A program made the position numbers and the translations under genes. The notes under the pieces were generated by a model. The model ran no database searches and was not told the DNA's origin. It worked only from the letters and a program-made list of their open reading frames with translations. From an uncultured Moraxella sp. (GTDB lineage: Bacteria; Pseudomonadota; Gammaproteobacteria; Pseudomonadales; Moraxellaceae), in assembly GCA_927911235.1 (NCBI GenBank), contig CAKMOY010000009.1, positions 1 to 10,549 on the forward strand: a stretch of DNA of 10,549 nucleotides, given 5' to 3'. Shown here in pieces: positions 8,800 through 10,549 of this stretch (within the stretch, counting starts at the first letter, position 1; each line of letters starts with the position of its first letter).

Positions 8800-8815
8800 G
8801 GCTCTAGACTATCAA
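8800..8815 (+). repeat. IS1595-type terminal repeat, right of the R-M island
   Basis: GGCTCTAGACTATCAA is the mate of the inverted end at 3901-3916 (14/16). It lies just past the transposase C-terminus on the minus strand, as a 3' terminal repeat should. The eight bases before it, ATTAGGAT (8792-8799), also occur at 3923-3930. Confidence 0.55.
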
Positions 8816-8827
8816 GAACTAAAAAAC

Positions 8828-9183
8828 TCACTTAATCAAATCCCATAAATGGCGTTGTAATTCATTCAAATCTTTATTCCAACGCCACCTTGCGAAACGG
8901 TGTTTCTCATCTTTAAGTGAAGTTCAAAATTGGCAGTTACACCATTAAATTTGGCAAGTCGTCTTTTAGTAAAACTCCAAAAGCTCTCAATGCCATTGAT
9001 ATGACAATTGCCGTGTGCAAACTCATTTTTACCATTGGTTTGTGGTTTTAGCAACTTCACTCTAGCAAGTTTCAATACCTTATAGATTGTTGGTCTTGAC
9101 ACTTTGTATTCTTCAGCAAGTGAAGTTACGCTTTGTTTGCCTTGATGATAGGCTATCCAAATAGCTTCTCTTTCAAACGGCAT
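8828..9183 (-). pseudogene. Chimeric transposase fragment (IS481 N-terminus / IS1595 C-terminus)
   Basis: From ATG 9183 the frame reads MPFEREAIWIAYHQGKQ, SVTSLAEEYKVSRPTIYKVLK and KLLKPQ, an HTH of the IS481 type. It switches at NGKNEFAHGNCHINGIES and FWSFTKRRLAKFNG to the conserved C-terminal part of IS1595-family transposases. The frame then slips at 8912-8914, where one A is missing in an A run. The shifted frame continues as DEKHRFARWRWNKDLNEL to TGA at 8828-8830, the natural end of the IS1595 part. A GTG at 9213 would lengthen the frame, but that portion is upstream sequence. Family names rest on recalled motifs. Confidence 0.65.
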
Positions 9184-9192
9184 TTTCAGTTT

Positions 9193-9204
9193 TTCAGGCA
9201 GCCC
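9193..9204 (-). other. DUS-like word at the IS481-type fragment
   Basis: On the minus strand GGGCTGCCTGAA matches AG-simDUS at 11 of 12 positions. It precedes the IS481-type start codon by about 9 nt, suggesting that this fragment also came from a Neisseriaceae source. Confidence 0.4.
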
Positions 9205-9239
9205 AAAACCCACGTCAAGCCACGGTTATCATCACCAAA

Positions 9240-9743
9240 TCACTTCAACGGCTTCAAATACCGCCAATAAATCACCTTCTTGCCAGACGGATCTGGCACT
9301 GCCATCACCAGCGTGCCTTTTTTGACTACTGTGCCATCGGGCGCGGCTTTGTCTTCGGTATAAAAATACGAGAACCAATCATAACGCTCATACCCTGCAT
9401 CATCGCTAATACGAATGCTATTATTGCCAACATATTGATACGTAAATGGTGTAGGCATCGTGCCTAGCACGCTACGAAGCTCTTTGGCGGTGTGCTTTTC
9501 GTATTCAGACGACATCATAGACGAAAGTTTGCCGTTTGGCTCAAAGCAAAACCACTGATACGGGGCAATCCACGGCTCAACGGGGTTTAGCTGTTTCATC
9601 AATTCAGGGGAGAAATTAATGCGTTCGTAGCACCCTACGATTTGTTTGGCACTGGTTACGGGGCGATTTTCGCCAGCTTGCACCACCATGGGCAAAGTCG
9701 CCAACACCGCCGCCGATACCACAGCTTTTAGCGTCATGTTCAT
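9240..9743 (-). CDS. Exported protein of unknown function (167 aa)
   Basis: The chosen start is ATG 9741-9743 rather than the one 13 codons upstream, because AAAGGA lies 7 nt before it and the product then begins with a clean signal peptide. MNMTLK is followed by a hydrophobic core (AVVSAAVLATLPMVV) and a VQA-GE cleavage site near residue 24, so it is probably periplasmic and not a lipoprotein. The mature part has two Cys (GCYERINF and WFCFEP) that could form a disulfide, and is rich in Tyr and Trp (AGYERYDWFSYFYTED). It ends in VIYWRYLKPLK. I do not recognise the family. It has its own strong promoter at 9803-9831. No neighbour suggests a role. Confidence 0.8.
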   Translation of the reverse strand: MNMTLKAVVSAAVLATLPMVVQAGENRPVTSAKQIVGCYERINFSPELMKQLNPVEPWIAPYQWFCFEPNGKLSSMMSSEYEKHTAKELRSVLGTMPTPFTYQYVGNNSIRISDDAGYERYDWFSYFYTEDKAAPDGTVVKKGTLVMAVPDPSGKKVIYWRYLKPLK

Positions 9744-9802
9744 CGTTTTTCCTTTAAAATAAATTAACGGTATGTGAGTCAAAATTAACTCAATACAGGC
9801 AA

Positions 9803-9831
9803 ATTTTAGCAGTTGTGTCGGGGGATGTCAA
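9803..9831 (-). promoter_or_regulatory. Strong sigma70 promoter for the exported protein
   Basis: On the minus strand consensus TTGACA (9831-9826) is followed after exactly 17 nt by TAAAAT (9808-9803). The start codon lies 59 nt further on, leaving a leader of about 50 nt. This is the best promoter in the window. Confidence 0.75.
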
Positions 9832-9858
9832 TTTTTTCCTACATATAGTCAAACTTAA

Positions 9859-10159
9859 TTATACCAAGCAACTTTCAACTGTCACACGTTTGCAACCACC
9901 TTCAAAGGTAACAGGAGCGATGATGTTAAAATCATTTAACGGCATTGCTCCAATAAGATTTTAAACGTTTGCCCTTGTTTGCATCAATTTTAGCATAACA
10001 AGGCTTGCCAATAGGCGACCAACTGCGAGTGTAATACTGTCTTTGATAATGTGTTTTACGCCCACTGATGCAAATTGTTTTAGTTTGGTTTTGTTGCCTG
10101 CCTTTTGCCAGTTGCTGATGGCTTTGTCTCGTAGGTCTTGATCGTATATTTTTTGGCAT
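9859..10159 (-). pseudogene. IS630-type transposase remnant with internal deletion
   Basis: From ATG 10159 the original frame can be read as MPKIYDQDLRDKAISNWQKA and GNKTKLKQ if one A is removed from the run at 10149-10154. It then jumps to KTHYQRQYYTRSWSPIGKP and CYAKIDANKGKR. After removing one A at 9959-9962 it continues LNLIGAMPLNDFNIIAPV to TAA 9859-9861. The start resembles the N-terminal HTH and the second half the DDE region of IS630-family transposases. Most of the region between is deleted. Two frameshifts plus a deletion make it inactive. This explains most of the gene-free stretch between the promoter at 9831 and 10195. Confidence 0.6.
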
Positions 10160-10195
10160 GGCGATAACTTGAGTAAAATGCTTATTATATTACAT

Positions 10196-10452
10196 AACCT
10201 GAATTCGACATAAGAAAAAACTAAAAAAAAGAAGCCCAATATGTTAAAGTAAATTCACCACAAACAACCCTAACAAAGGACTTCTTACATGGACAACCTC
10301 GAAGCACTATACTGCCACATAGACGACTATTGCAAAACATACACAAACGAACAACAGAAGAAAATGCTAACCCAAAAGAGCAAAAGCAGTAAAAAAACAC
10401 GAAAACAAAACCCAATGCCGTATTAGTTTTTTCTTATGTCGAAATTCAGGTT
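10196..10452 (+). mobile_element. IS982-derived miniature inverted-repeat element
   Basis: The ends form nearly perfect inverted repeats of 29 and 30 nt. The left is 10196-10224, beginning AACCTGAATTCGACATAAG. The right is 10423-10452, identical except for one extra T. Between them is only the 5' part of an IS982-type transposase gene with its ribosome site. At about 257 bp it is an internal-deletion derivative that could move only with a transposase from elsewhere. No clear target-site duplication is visible. Confidence 0.7.
10289..10426 (+). pseudogene. Truncated IS982-family transposase (45 codons)
   Basis: ATG at 10289, preceded by AAAGGA, opens a frame MDNLEALYCHIDDYCKTY, then TNEQQKKMLTQKSKSS, KKTRKQNPMPY and TAG. 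The MDNLE-LYCHIDD-C start is characteristic of IS982-family transposases. The frame ends exactly where the 3' inverted repeat begins, so everything carrying the DDE catalytic residues is gone. Confidence 0.65.
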
Positions 10453-10453
10453 A

Positions 10454-10549
10454 AGTAAATTACTTGGACAAGTCAATCAAGCACAATTTGTTAAACTGCT
10501 TGATAAGTGGTATTTAACCCATGAAAATTATCTAAATGAACGCTCTTAC
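10454..10549 (+). pseudogene. Partial transposase-like reading frame, runs off the window
   Basis: After the IS982-type element, 32 codons read SKLLGQVNQAQFVKLLDK and WYLTHENYLNERSY without a stop. The D-WY-H-YLNERS pattern recalls a DDE transposase with the C-terminal TTN-LEG-FS signature seen at the left edge of the window. The frame can be extended back to an ATG at 10436 inside the inverted repeat, probably accidentally, so the miniature element may have inserted into this gene. Family assignment is tentative. Confidence 0.3.

Larger units (their letters stand above)
8800..9213 (-). mobile_element. Chimeric IS remnant: IS481-type 5' part joined to IS1595-type 3' part
   Basis: The stretch between res and the exported-protein gene holds two transposase fragments on the minus strand, joined in frame around 9031-9045. 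The 8800-9031 side matches the C-terminus and 3' end of an IS1595 element. The 9045-9183 side is a helix-turn-helix N-terminus of IS481-like character. There is no catalytic core from either family, so the element cannot move by itself. Confidence 0.65.

Noticed and set aside
3891..8815. CRISPR array, tRNA, rRNA, prophage or toxin-antitoxin genes
   Set aside because: I looked for regularly spaced repeats, cloverleaf structures, phage structural genes and paired small genes in the window and saw none.
9504..9515. ATGTCGTCTGAA (minus strand) in the exported-protein gene as a true DUS
   Set aside because: It is a single word with one mismatch outside the island. About 0.3 such words per window are expected when several dialects are allowed.
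9744..9782. Longer start of the exported-protein gene at 9782
   Set aside because: It adds 13 residues before the signal peptide and has no good ribosome site. The start at 9743 has AAAGGA and a standard signal sequence.

Overview
The window looks like a chromosomal segment of a low-GC gammaproteobacterium, most probably Moraxella or a close relative. The call rests on the AT-rich codon use, the acidic-tailed Obg GTPase, the housekeeping genes apt and aroQ, and the crowd of IS1595, IS630 and IS982-type remnants. It was made by reading motifs, not by a database search.

Left part (1-3629): a C-terminal scrap of a transposase, a bidirectional-looking hairpin terminator, then four minus-strand genes: a 216-aa conserved hypothetical, an 81-aa hypothetical, apt (adenine phosphoribosyltransferase) and aroQ (type II 3-dehydroquinase). 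The plus-strand gene obgE/cgtA follows. It carries one missing base near 3120 that splits the essential GTPase into two frames.

Centre (3630-9213): a type III restriction-modification island. A ModA-like DNA methyltransferase (681 aa, intact) overlaps a Res helicase-endonuclease gene by 11 nt. Res is complete end to end, but about seven single-base indels in homopolymer runs break it. Mod keeps a short (AGCC)3 tract where Haemophilus and Neisseria ModA proteins have long phase-variable AGCC/AGTC tracts, so this looks like a contracted, probably locked-on switch. The island carries exact or near-exact Neisseriaceae DNA uptake sequences and one exact Haemophilus uptake signal. The sampled left flank lacks them, which points to natural transformation from other commensals. 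The island lies between two same-orientation, complementary halves of an IS1595-family element. The right half is fused to the N-terminus of an IS481-type transposase that itself carries a DUS-like word.

Right part (9240-10549): a minus-strand gene for a small exported protein of unknown function with a near-consensus sigma70 promoter, an internally deleted IS630-type transposase, a 257-bp IS982-derived miniature element with about 29-bp inverted ends, and the beginning of a further transposase-like reading frame that runs off the window.

Together, apt, aroQ and obg are core chromosome. Mod probably methylates DNA as an active or orphan epigenetic methyltransferase, and Res would supply ATP-dependent cleavage if its frame were intact. 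The most unusual signals are the mixed uptake-sequence signature, the vestigial phase-variation tract, the permuted IS halves, and the question whether the homopolymer indels are real decay or sequence error.
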